Shown piece after piece: positions 1 through 5,091 of a stretch of 5,091 nt of DNA. Within the stretch, counting starts at the first letter, position 1; every line of letters begins with the position of its first letter. A program made the translations under genes and the position numbers. The notes below the pieces were generated by a model that was given only the letters and a program-made list of their open reading frames with translations, made no database searches and was not told the DNA's origin. The stretch is from Phycisphaerales bacterium UBA1910 (GTDB taxonomy: Bacteria > Planctomycetota > Phycisphaerae > Phycisphaerales > UBA1924): positions 1-5,091 of the forward strand of contig DDGE01000067.1 of the NCBI GenBank assembly GCA_002337545.1, written 5' to 3'.

Positions 1-134
1 GCCGAATGGCGCATAAAGCTCCGGAAGCCCGGGGGAGGAGAGGGTAAGAGCCGCACTGCGCCGCTGCGCGGCGAGTACGGGCACCCGGATTTTGTCATTG
101 ATGTATTTCCTTCGCCCCTCCGGGGCGGTGGGGC
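1..134. other. Non-coding left edge with two short perfect hairpins
   Basis: No convincing gene is visible in this stretch. It holds two perfect GC-rich palindromes: 59-73 (6-bp arms CGCCGC/GCGGCG, 3-nt loop TGC) and 113-127 (6-bp arms CGCCCC/GGGGCG, 3-nt loop TCC). The second lies 8 nt past the stop codon of the acetyltransferase and could slow or stop its transcription. On the minus strand it is followed by AAGGAAAT, not a T-run, so it is not a classic intrinsic terminator. Two reading frames stay open to the window edge (plus strand 1-204, minus strand from 98), but they look like by-products of high GC. The stretch may be the end of a dispersed intergenic repeat; that is inference. Confidence 0.4.
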
Positions 135-707
135 TCAACTGTCGTTTTCGTTGGTCTTTGCCCAGCGTTCGTGGTCTTCCCACTTGCCTTGGATTTGCAG
201 ATAGTTCTTTGAGTAGCCCTCTTTGATGAAGCCGACGCGTTCGAGGAGGTTTCTCGAGCGGGTGTTGGTGGGCATGATGTTGGCGCAGACTCTGTGGAGG
301 CCGAGGCCGCCTTGATTGGCTGGTCGGAAGCAGTGCCCCACTGCCAGGTTCATGGCATCGGACATGAGGCCTTTGGCTTGGAATGGTTCGCCGAGCCAGT
401 AGCCGAAGCGCCCGTTCTGGAAGACGCCTCGTTCGATGTTGGTGAGGGCGATGCGGCCTGCGATGGCGTTGGATTGGCGCTCGATGATGAGCCAGCGTTG
501 TTCGCGGTCGGTGTTGTGGGATTCGAGCTCGCGATCGAAGGCCTCGGATGAGTAGAGATCGAGGCCGGAGGGGGGGATGGGGTCCCATGGCTCAAGGTGG
601 GCGCGGGAGGACTGGCGGAGGGCAACGAAGGCGGCGCGGTCGGACTCGTGCGGGTAGCGGAGGATGACGCGGTCGGACTGGGCGATGATGGTCGGCTGGT
701 CGGTCAT
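135..707 (-). CDS. GNAT family N-acetyltransferase, RimJ/RimL type
   Basis: A 190-residue cytoplasmic protein covering one complete GNAT domain, the usual size for the family, which moves an acetyl group from acetyl-CoA to an amine. RimJ/RimL relatives act on protein N-termini, amino acids or small amines; the substrate here cannot be read from sequence. Recognisable elements: DRVILR near residues 12-17 (first beta strand), W42 in the LEPWDP segment typical of RimJ-like proteins, GYWLGEPFQAKGLMSDAM at 102-119 carrying the acetyl-CoA pyrophosphate loop (Q110-x-x-G113-x-M115), LHRV at 137-140, and the closing N148-x-x-SRNLLERVGF-x-x-EG signature at 148-164. The frame stays open upstream to 824, but the ATG at 705-707 is preferred because homology-like sequence starts there, the extra 39 residues are basic and low-quality, and a TATAAT box lies inside the extension. 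No clear Shine-Dalgarno precedes this ATG. It is divergent from the surface-protein gene. The family call is firm, the substrate unknown. Confidence 0.9.
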   Translation of the reverse strand: MTDQPTIIAQSDRVILRYPHESDRAAFVALRQSSRAHLEPWDPIPPSGLDLYSSEAFDRELESHNTDREQRWLIIERQSNAIAGRIALTNIERGVFQNGRFGYWLGEPFQAKGLMSDAMNLAVGHCFRPANQGGLGLHRVCANIMPTNTRSRNLLERVGFIKEGYSKNYLQIQGKWEDHERWAKTNENDS

Positions 708-780
708 GGCTCGGATTGCAAATACGGACGCTGAGGACCTATAAACGGCGTTGGTGTGAAGATAGGTATACTTAGAATGA

Positions 781-786
781 ATTATA
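781..786 (-). promoter_or_regulatory. Candidate -10 box for the acetyltransferase gene
   Basis: Read on the minus strand this is a perfect TATAAT inside an AT-rich patch (about 755-800) that stands out from the GC-rich surroundings. It would give a leader of roughly 65-70 nt before the ATG at 707. A shifted reading, TGT-TATATA, also resembles an extended -10. No good -35 box is seen 16-18 bp upstream (the hexamer there is AGAAGA), so the call rests on the -10 alone. Confidence 0.35.
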
Positions 787-937
787 TAACATTTTCGGCT
801 GTTTCTTCTGCGAAGGCTCGACATCCCCCTTTTTTTGGGTAGATTTGATCACGGTCGCTCGGTGTGTCTGTGCACGCTTGGGGAATGGCCGCATGATCTT
901 GAAGTGAAGAACTGAACTGCTCAGATCAGGTTGAGCG

Positions 938-943
938 TGAGGA
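938..943 (+). promoter_or_regulatory. Shine-Dalgarno site of the surface-protein gene
   Basis: TGAGGA lies 7 nt before the ATG at 951, complementary to the 16S anti-Shine-Dalgarno core. It fixes the start codon of the exported protein and agrees with the signal peptide starting at that ATG. Confidence 0.65.
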
Positions 944-950
944 TTGAGAA

Positions 951-1613
951 ATGAATATTGGAACGCGTTGTTTGCTGGTTGCGTCTTTGGCGCTTTGTGC
1001 TGGTTCTGCGTCTGCCGATATGGTGGATTTCGTCTCTGATTCGAGCTCGACGACGAACAGTTCCTGGACCGGTGCAGAGCTCACGGGCTCGATCGAGTAT
1101 AACTACACCAGCGGCAACAACGGGGTGCTGACCTTCTCGGTCTCGAACACCTCGGATAGTTCGGTTGGCGGTTTCCTTACTGGCTTGGTGTTCAACATCG
1201 ACAGTGCAGACAGCGGTGCTTCTGCAACGCTTAGTTCGACCACGGATTCGGATTTCCAGAACACGGGCAGCGAAGCGGCGAACCCGTTTGGTACTTTCGA
1301 TGCTGGCGCGGCGCTGAATGCGAACTGGACCGGCGGCGGGAACCCCTCGCGTGGTCTGGGCATCGGCTCGAGCTTGACGCTTGTTTTCAGTGTGATGGCG
1401 AGCGACGCTTCTTCGCTCTCGGCGATGAGCTTCCTTGGCGAGGGTGATGACATCGCGCTGCGTTTCCGCGGGCTCAACAACAATGCCTCCGACAAGCTGC
1501 TGGGCATGGAAGATCCGGAACTGAATGTGGTTCCGCTCCCTGCACCGGTGCTCGCGGGCGGTGCGATGCTCGGGCTTGGGCTCGGCGTTCGTCGTTTCCG
1601 CGGTGGGAAGTAA
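951..1613 (+). CDS. Exosortase-sorted surface protein with VPLPAP C-terminal signal (PEP-CTERM-like)
   Basis: A 220-residue exported protein of unknown specific function. Residues 1-22 form a signal peptide (basic start with R6, hydrophobic LLVASLALCAG, probable cleavage after SASA before D23). The mature part, about 23-190, is rich in Ser, Thr, Asn, Gly and Asp, has no cysteine, and alternates in a way that suggests a beta-sandwich. Distinct stretches are FGTFDAGA at 113-120, GGGNPSRGLGIGSS at 128-141 and FRGLNNNASDKL at 172-183; I recall this order from roughly 200-residue exosortase-dependent surface proteins, but no search was possible. The C-terminus has the three-part sorting signal: VPLPAP at 194-199, a Gly/Leu/Ala hydrophobic helix, and the basic tail RRFRGGK. 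In known systems exosortase cleaves there and the protein is delivered to the cell surface or matrix. VPLP replaces the more common VPEP. The gene appears monocistronic, with its own Shine-Dalgarno and terminator. No exosortase gene is in the window. Confidence 0.85.
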   Translation: MNIGTRCLLVASLALCAGSASADMVDFVSDSSSTTNSSWTGAELTGSIEYNYTSGNNGVLTFSVSNTSDSSVGGFLTGLVFNIDSADSGASATLSSTTDSDFQNTGSEAANPFGTFDAGAALNANWTGGGNPSRGLGIGSSLTLVFSVMASDASSLSAMSFLGEGDDIALRFRGLNNNASDKLLGMEDPELNVVPLPAPVLAGGAMLGLGLGVRRFRGGK

Positions 1614-1643
1614 GACACCACAGGAACAACCTATGTGAGAGGG

Positions 1644-1670
1644 CATGCCGCGTTTGCGGCGTGTTTTTTT
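1644..1670 (+). terminator. Intrinsic terminator of the surface-protein gene
   Basis: An 8-bp stem (1644-1651 with 1656-1663, including one G-T wobble) closes a GTTT loop and is followed at once by seven T residues (1664-1670): the classic Rho-independent layout. It lies 30 nt past the stop codon at 1613. Read on the minus strand, the same hairpin follows the stop of the converging membrane-protein gene, but there it is preceded by A residues and has no trailing T-run, so it should terminate mainly in the plus direction. Confidence 0.92.
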
Positions 1671-2658
1671 ATTCGATGCTGTTGTAGTAGTCTTCGAGCG
1701 ACTGGTCTTCGTCGGACTCGGCGTCGGTGTCGTTGCCGGGCCAGGCGTCGAGCTGGGGGCCCATGGCGAAGAGCACGCCGGTGCCCCCCACCGCAGCGAT
1801 CAGGGCAACGCGGGCGATGAGTCGCTTGATGCGTGATGGGGTGTGCAGCGGGATGAGTGTGATCAGGGGGAGGATGGTGATGAGGAGGATGCTGGGGAGG
1901 TTGTTGGTGCCGACCTGGACGAGCGAGCCGGTGAGCATCATCATCGTGAAGCCGGCGAGGACGGTGATGCCGCCTCGGGTGAGTGAGAATGAGCGGAAGA
2001 TGAGCCCGACGATGGCGGCGCTGGCGAGGACGGCGATGATGCCACCCGGGACCATGGCGCCGGCGGCGTAATGGTTGGCGAAGAGGACGGGCATCATGGC
2101 GCCGATGATGAGTGTCCAGGTGATCGCGTCGAGCCAGCCGAGTGGGCGGTCGTGGTGGTTGCGTTGGGCGTTGCGATCGGCACCGGTGGCGACAAGGGCG
2201 GTGGCGAGTGCGGCGAAGAGGGTGTAGGCGACGAGGTTGGTTGAGCCGCCCAGCACGGTGTCGGTGAAGCCTTCGGAGAGCATCCAGAACGCGCCGGCGT
2301 AGGCGAGCAGGCGCATCACAAACGCGGCGAAGAGCGGGAGTACGACGAGGCCCTCGGCGACGGCCATGAGTGCGATGAGCGTGATGGCGTGGGTGTAGCG
2401 GTAGGTGTTGTCGTCGGGCCAGAGGTGGAGTGTGGAGTTGATGGCGTAGTCCGCGCCGACGACGCCCAGTGCGAGGAGGATGGGGAGGAGCCATCGCGGG
2501 CCGGACGAGGGTGTGCGGGGTTCGTCTGCGTCGTCGAGGTCTGTTCGTGACTCGCGGAATGCGTGGATGTACCAGGCGATGAGGAGCGCGGCGAAGGCGA
2601 TGCCGCCGGGGATGAAGCCGGCGAAGAGCATGAGTCGTTGTTGGAGCTGTGGGTCCAT
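1669..2658 (-). CDS. Polytopic membrane protein of unknown function
   Basis: A 329-residue integral membrane protein that I cannot assign to a family. Hydrophobic segments suggest about nine transmembrane helices, near residues 10-33, 56-72, 88-106, 107-126, 140-158, 176-195, 200-222, 229-248 and 254-271, with a further one at 280-299 (nine or ten depending on how 88-126 is split). A charged loop rich in Asp, Glu and Arg follows helix 1 (34-55), and a His/Arg/Asp-rich loop lies at 160-172. The last 27 residues (303-329) form a strongly acidic hydrophilic tail ending in DYYNSIE. No transporter, kinase, haem-ligand or protease motif stands out. The ATG at 2656-2658 is supported by a hydrophobic N-terminus and by AAGGA 10 nt upstream (minus strand, 2669-2673). 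The upstream YceI gene is on the same strand but ends in a terminator, so co-transcription is unlikely. The stop TAA lies inside the T-tract of the converging gene's terminator. Confidence 0.85.
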   Translation of the reverse strand: MDPQLQQRLMLFAGFIPGGIAFAALLIAWYIHAFRESRTDLDDADEPRTPSSGPRWLLPILLALGVVGADYAINSTLHLWPDDNTYRYTHAITLIALMAVAEGLVVLPLFAAFVMRLLAYAGAFWMLSEGFTDTVLGGSTNLVAYTLFAALATALVATGADRNAQRNHHDRPLGWLDAITWTLIIGAMMPVLFANHYAAGAMVPGGIIAVLASAAIVGLIFRSFSLTRGGITVLAGFTMMMLTGSLVQVGTNNLPSILLITILPLITLIPLHTPSRIKRLIARVALIAAVGGTGVLFAMGPQLDAWPGNDTDAESDEDQSLEDYYNSIE

Positions 2659-2710
2659 GTGCGTGTGGTCCTTGGGTGCGTGCTAGTGCTCATGCTACGG
2701 GGGCGGGATG

Positions 2711-2741
2711 AAAAAAACGCAGCGCCGTTTCGGGCGCTGCG
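2711..2741 (-). terminator. Intrinsic terminator of the YceI-family gene
   Basis: On the minus strand a perfect 9-bp GC-rich stem (CGCAGCGCC pairing with GGCGCTGCG, 6-nt loop CGAAAC) is followed directly by seven T residues (2711-2717 read in reverse). It begins 22 nt after the YceI stop codon and about 52 nt before the membrane-protein start, so it separates the two same-strand genes into different transcription units. Confidence 0.93.
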
Positions 2742-2763
2742 CTGGCGGAGTGGTTTTGGTGTT

Positions 2764-3417
2764 TTATTTGCTGACGGCTTCGCAGCTGACGGTGATCTGG
2801 ACGGTGTCGCCGAGGCCGCCGTCTTCTGGGTTGTTTGCGTCGACATACTTGGTGATGCCGTAGTCTGAGCGTTTGATGGAGAAGACGGCGTGGAAGCCAA
2901 TGGCGTCGCTGCCGCGCTGCTCACCAAAACTGACATCGCTAAGCGTTGCGGTGACGGGGAGTGTCTTGCCGTGGAATGAGAACTTGCCCTTGAGGTCGTA
3001 GACGCCGTCGGAGACCTGCTCGATGGCGGTGGATTCGAATGTCGCCTTGGGGTACTGGCGTGAGTTGAAGAAGTCGGCGCTTTTGACATGCTCGTCGCGC
3101 TTGATGTTGTTGGTGTCAACGGAATCGATATCGACGGTGAAGTTGAACTTGGCGTCCTCGATGTTGTCGGGGTCGATGTTGATGCTGCCGGAGAATGAAT
3201 CGAAGTGGCCGTAGAAGTAGGCGAGCCCGCCGTGTCGGATCTTGAAGAGGACGGTGGAGTGGACCTGATCGATGGCGTATTCGCTTGCGGCGAGTGATTG
3301 GTTCGAAGTGATGGCCTCGGCGGTGGTTTCCGTGCCCGAGAGCCCGAAACCGAGGAGGGGCGCTCCCAGAAGCGTGAGCGCGGATGCGGCGAGTGCGGCT
3401 TTGGTTGTTCGGTTCAT
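2764..3417 (-). CDS. Secreted YceI-family protein (lipocalin-like, isoprenoid-binding fold)
   Basis: A 217-residue protein with a complete YceI domain (about 47-214), an extended lipocalin-like beta barrel that in known members binds a polyisoprenoid chain or related amphiphile in the periplasm. Family landmarks in order: YAIDQVHSTVLFKIRH at 47-62 with the D50-x-x-HS core, FSGSINID at 75-82, the SADFF-x-x-x-x-YPKATF block at 113-127, GKFSFHGKTLPV at 144-155, FSIKRSDYGI at 179-188, and GDTVQITV near 203-210. Residues 1-44 look like a signal peptide (basic MNRTTK, hydrophobic 8-26) with probable cleavage either after the hydrophobic core or near LAA at 42-44; the long 27-46 stretch could be a short linker. 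A single cysteine (C211) lies near the end. The start is fixed by a strong Shine-Dalgarno. The gene is divergent from the EEP lipoprotein and separated from the membrane-protein gene by a terminator. YceI genes often neighbour a cytochrome b561, but the membrane protein here does not look like one. Confidence 0.93.
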   Translation of the reverse strand: MNRTTKAALAASALTLLGAPLLGFGLSGTETTAEAITSNQSLAASEYAIDQVHSTVLFKIRHGGLAYFYGHFDSFSGSINIDPDNIEDAKFNFTVDIDSVDTNNIKRDEHVKSADFFNSRQYPKATFESTAIEQVSDGVYDLKGKFSFHGKTLPVTATLSDVSFGEQRGSDAIGFHAVFSIKRSDYGITKYVDANNPEDGGLGDTVQITVSCEAVSK

Positions 3418-3421
3418 GTCT

Positions 3422-3427
3422 TCTCCT
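3422..3427 (-). promoter_or_regulatory. Shine-Dalgarno site of the YceI-family gene
   Basis: On the minus strand AGGAGA lies 4 nt before the ATG at 3417 (5 nt from the AGGAG core). It is the strongest ribosome-binding site in the window and supports this start codon over any alternative. Confidence 0.75.
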
Positions 3428-3537
3428 GATTGTGTGCTTTGCTGTGTTTGCTTGTGGTTTCTGTGCGTGTAGTGAACGACTTGGACGACCAGTCTATTCC
3501 AACCCCCTCCTGATATTTGTTTTCACAAGTATTTTCT

Positions 3538-3555
3538 GAGCGCTCCGGAACGCTC
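3538..3555. repeat. 18-bp imperfect palindrome between the divergent YceI and EEP genes
   Basis: GAGCGCTCCGGAACGCTC equals its own reverse complement at 16 of 18 positions, with a TCCGGA centre and perfect GAGCG/CGCTC arms. It lies 31 bp before the ATG of the EEP lipoprotein and about 120 bp upstream of the YceI start, where an operator controlling one or both divergent genes would sit. It could instead form a 5' leader hairpin. No T-run follows, so it is not an intrinsic terminator. The regulatory role is inference. Confidence 0.35.
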
Positions 3556-3586
3556 GTGGCGTGTCGGGAATGGCGTATCGTTGGGT

Positions 3587-5077
3587 ATGCGAACAATCAG
3601 TGCATTGGCGATGGGGTGTGTGGTTCTGGCGGGGTGCTCGGAGCAGGGTGTGCCGCGGGCGGACACTGCTGGAGAAGGGCCTGTCCGGACGAACTCGATT
3701 GATTCAGGTGGAGAGAAACGCCTCGATGGGTCTTTTGGAGACTGGGGCGAGGGTGAGCGGGCCGATGCGGATGGGCGCTGGTTGTGGCTGCGCTTTGCGC
3801 CCGAGACGCGCCCGACGCAGGCAATTCAGGCGGCGCCCTATACGACGCGGGTGCGAATCGATGCGGACACTGATGGAAGTACGGGCAAGGCGATGGAGAT
3901 GCCGCGCGTTGGGGACGAGGCGATGCAGGAGCGTCCGCAGGGCGTGGATGTGTTGATCGCGTTCTCTCCGGTGAATGCGGAGGGCGGGGTCGGGATCGGC
4001 ACGAGCGTGACGCGGTTCGACGCTGAGGGGAACGGCGATGACATCGGTCACTACGCGATGGGTGTGGCGTGCTTGCCTACATATGCGAGTGAGCAGTATG
4101 AGCTTCGGATTGATCGGTTGGCGGCACGGAGCGATGTGTTGCCGGCGTCAGGTCCGATCGAGGTGATCGTGGATCAGGTGGACGCGGAAGGTGCGACGCT
4201 GTGGTCGGATCGGTTTGTGGTGGAGCTGCCCGAGCGTGATGCGGAGAAGGCGGTGATCGATGCGGCGATGCCGGAGTGTCCGGAGGATGGCGTGCGTGTG
4301 ATGAGCGCGAATGTGCTGTTCTCGTCGCCGCTGACGGAGCCGATGGCGTTCAAGCGGGTGTTCGATGCGATCGGGCCCGATGTGATCCTGTATCAGGAGT
4401 GGTTCCGCACGGAGCGAGCGAAGGTTGAGGGATGGGTTGAGCAGTACGCTGGGTCGGATTGGGCCCTGCATTTCCCGGATGAGCGTTCGGGGGTGGCGAT
4501 CGCGACGCGGCATCCGATCCTGGCGCGGTATGACGAGGCGCTGCCGCCTTCGGGTGCCGGTCGTCCGGCGCGGGCGTGCGCGGCGCTGATCGATACGGAC
4601 GCGGGCGAGCTGCTGGCGATCAGCGTGCACCTCAAGTGTTGCGGCTCGGCCGGTTCGGAAGAGGATCTGACGCGGATCGATCAGGCGAAGGCGATCAACG
4701 CGTTCGTGGATCATGTGCACGCGCAGCACCCGGACGCGATGGTGATCATCGGCGGGGATTACAACCTCGTTGGTTCGCGGACGCCGCTGGATGTGATGGC
4801 GCGGGGACTCGGTGTGAACGGCGATGACTTGGAACCGGCGCTGACACCGGTGCTTGGTGATCCGTCCGTCGTGACCTGGGTGGATGAGAAGAGCCGGTTC
4901 GGGCCGGGGCGGTTGGATTGGCTGTTGTATGACGATTCGCGGAGCGAGTTGGCCAATGCGCTCATGCTTGATACACGCGTGCTGACCGACGGATCGCTGG
5001 AGGCGATGGGTTTGGATCGCGGGGATACGACGGCTTCGGATCATCTGCCGATGGTTGTGGATCTGGTGCGGCCGTAG
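3587..5077 (+). CDS. Lipoprotein with N-terminal CBM9-like domain and C-terminal endonuclease/exonuclease/phosphatase (EEP) domain
   Basis: A 496-residue exported lipoprotein. MRTISALAMGCVVLAGC is a lipoprotein signal peptide with lipobox LAGC, lipidated at C17, followed by a flexible linker. Residues 46-215 form a beta-rich domain starting LDGSFGDW (46-53), then D62-GRWLWLRF and an acidic loop ID-A-D-T-D-G-STG (91-100; D92, D94, D96) resembling a Ca-binding loop; this pattern recalls CBM9-like domains, an uncertain match. Residues 236-494 are an EEP metal-dependent phosphoesterase domain with the expected catalytic set: N242 (MSANVL), E271 (YQEW), H348 (SVHLK), D391 and N393 (GGDYN), D444 (RLDW), D485-H486 (SDHLPM). 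Relatives cleave nucleic acids, inositol phosphates or sphingomyelin; the substrate is unknown, but an extracytoplasmic site is expected. Paired C351-C352 follow H348. The frame also allows TTG at 3581; ATG 3587 is preferred because it gives a normal signal peptide. No good Shine-Dalgarno precedes either. Confidence 0.88.
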   Translation: MRTISALAMGCVVLAGCSEQGVPRADTAGEGPVRTNSIDSGGEKRLDGSFGDWGEGERADADGRWLWLRFAPETRPTQAIQAAPYTTRVRIDADTDGSTGKAMEMPRVGDEAMQERPQGVDVLIAFSPVNAEGGVGIGTSVTRFDAEGNGDDIGHYAMGVACLPTYASEQYELRIDRLAARSDVLPASGPIEVIVDQVDAEGATLWSDRFVVELPERDAEKAVIDAAMPECPEDGVRVMSANVLFSSPLTEPMAFKRVFDAIGPDVILYQEWFRTERAKVEGWVEQYAGSDWALHFPDERSGVAIATRHPILARYDEALPPSGAGRPARACAALIDTDAGELLAISVHLKCCGSAGSEEDLTRIDQAKAINAFVDHVHAQHPDAMVIIGGDYNLVGSRTPLDVMARGLGVNGDDLEPALTPVLGDPSVVTWVDEKSRFGPGRLDWLLYDDSRSELANALMLDTRVLTDGSLEAMGLDRGDTTASDHLPMVVDLVRP

Positions 5078-5089
5078 GCAGACGGCCGC
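5068..5089 (+). terminator. Hairpin over the EEP gene stop codon, possible intrinsic terminator
   Basis: A perfect 8-bp GC-rich stem (5068-5075 with 5082-5089) closes the loop AGGCAG. The stop codon TAG (5075-5077) spans the top of the stem and the loop. Only two bases follow before the window ends, so a T-run cannot be confirmed. Position and strength suit a terminator for the EEP gene. Confidence 0.5.
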
Positions 5090-5091
5090 GA

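Larger units (their letters stand above)
708..950. other. Divergent intergenic region
   Basis: This 243-bp spacer must hold the starts of both flanking genes. Its left half is AT-rich and carries the candidate minus-strand -10 box. Near the middle (about 825-838) is a run of C then T then G (CCCCC, T-run, GGG) without a clear hairpin in front of it. In the right half I see a Shine-Dalgarno for the plus-strand gene but no convincing -35/-10 pair, so the plus-strand promoter is unassigned. No RNA gene was recognised. Confidence 0.5.

Noticed and set aside
1..204. Open plus-strand frame running in from the left edge, and a minus-strand frame from 98 to the edge
   Set aside because: Neither gives a recognisable protein. 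The plus-strand one overlaps the 3' end of the acetyltransferase by 70 bp, and both cross GC palindromes; the left flank would be needed to judge them.
708..824. N-terminal extension of the acetyltransferase frame by 39 residues
   Set aside because: The extra residues are basic and unlike any GNAT start, the region is AT-rich and contains a TATAAT box, and the shorter form already has full family length.
894..928. Inverted repeat TGATCT / AGATCA upstream of the surface-protein gene
   Set aside because: Only 6-bp arms with a 23-nt spacer that do not extend; expected by chance in a region of this size.
921..1646. Long minus-strand open frame opposite the surface-protein gene
   Set aside because: The product is an arginine-rich low-quality sequence, and the plus strand carries a signal peptide, a sorting signal, a Shine-Dalgarno and a terminator.
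1631..2494. 287-residue minus-strand frame overlapping the membrane-protein gene in another phase
   Set aside because: It is composed almost entirely of Arg, His and Pro, typical of an out-of-phase reading of GC-rich coding DNA.
2659..2710. Possible promoter for the membrane-protein gene
   Set aside because: The gene must have one if the upstream terminator is efficient, but no -35/-10 pair with acceptable spacing could be found.
2316..3119. 267-residue minus-strand frame spanning the membrane-protein and YceI genes
   Set aside because: It is a Ser/Thr/Pro-rich shadow that runs through a strong terminator and across two well-supported genes.
4148..5044. 298-residue minus-strand frame opposite the EEP domain
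   Set aside because: The product is rich in Arg, His and Ile with no domain, while the plus strand encodes a full set of EEP catalytic motifs.

Overview
The window is about 5.1 kb of moderately GC-rich bacterial chromosome. It looks most like a planctomycete of the Phycisphaerae type. The main clue is a secreted protein whose C-terminus is a VPLPAP / glycine-rich hydrophobic segment / RRFR tail, an exosortase (PEP-CTERM-like) sorting signal of the variety common in that group. A lipoprotein with an endonuclease/exonuclease/phosphatase (EEP) domain and a secreted YceI protein fit a didermic bacterium. The taxonomic call is inference: there is no rRNA or other marker gene here.

Layout from left to right: a non-coding, hairpin-rich left edge (1-134); a RimJ/RimL-type GNAT acetyltransferase on the minus strand (135-707); a 243-bp divergent intergenic region; the exosortase-sorted surface protein on the plus strand (951-1613), closed by a strong intrinsic terminator (1644-1670); a nine-helix membrane protein of unknown function on the minus strand (1669-2658), whose stop codon lies in the T-tract of that terminator; a second strong intrinsic terminator (2711-2741) belonging to a minus-strand YceI-family gene (2764-3417); a 169-bp divergent intergenic region holding an 18-bp imperfect palindrome; and a plus-strand lipoprotein with an N-terminal beta-rich domain and a C-terminal EEP domain (3587-5077), whose stop codon sits in the loop-side end of a perfect 8-bp hairpin at the right edge.

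The five genes alternate in orientation (-, +, -, -, +), and the two minus-strand neighbours are separated by a terminator, so each is probably its own transcription unit rather than part of an operon. Four of the five products are predicted to be exported or membrane-embedded (surface protein, polytopic membrane protein, YceI protein, lipoprotein). That gives the region a cell-envelope flavour, but nothing in the sequence ties them into one pathway. I see no tRNA, rRNA, CRISPR array, insertion sequence or phage gene. I do not find convincing evidence for a new multi-gene system. The most unusual items are the domain combination in the EEP lipoprotein and the orphan membrane protein.
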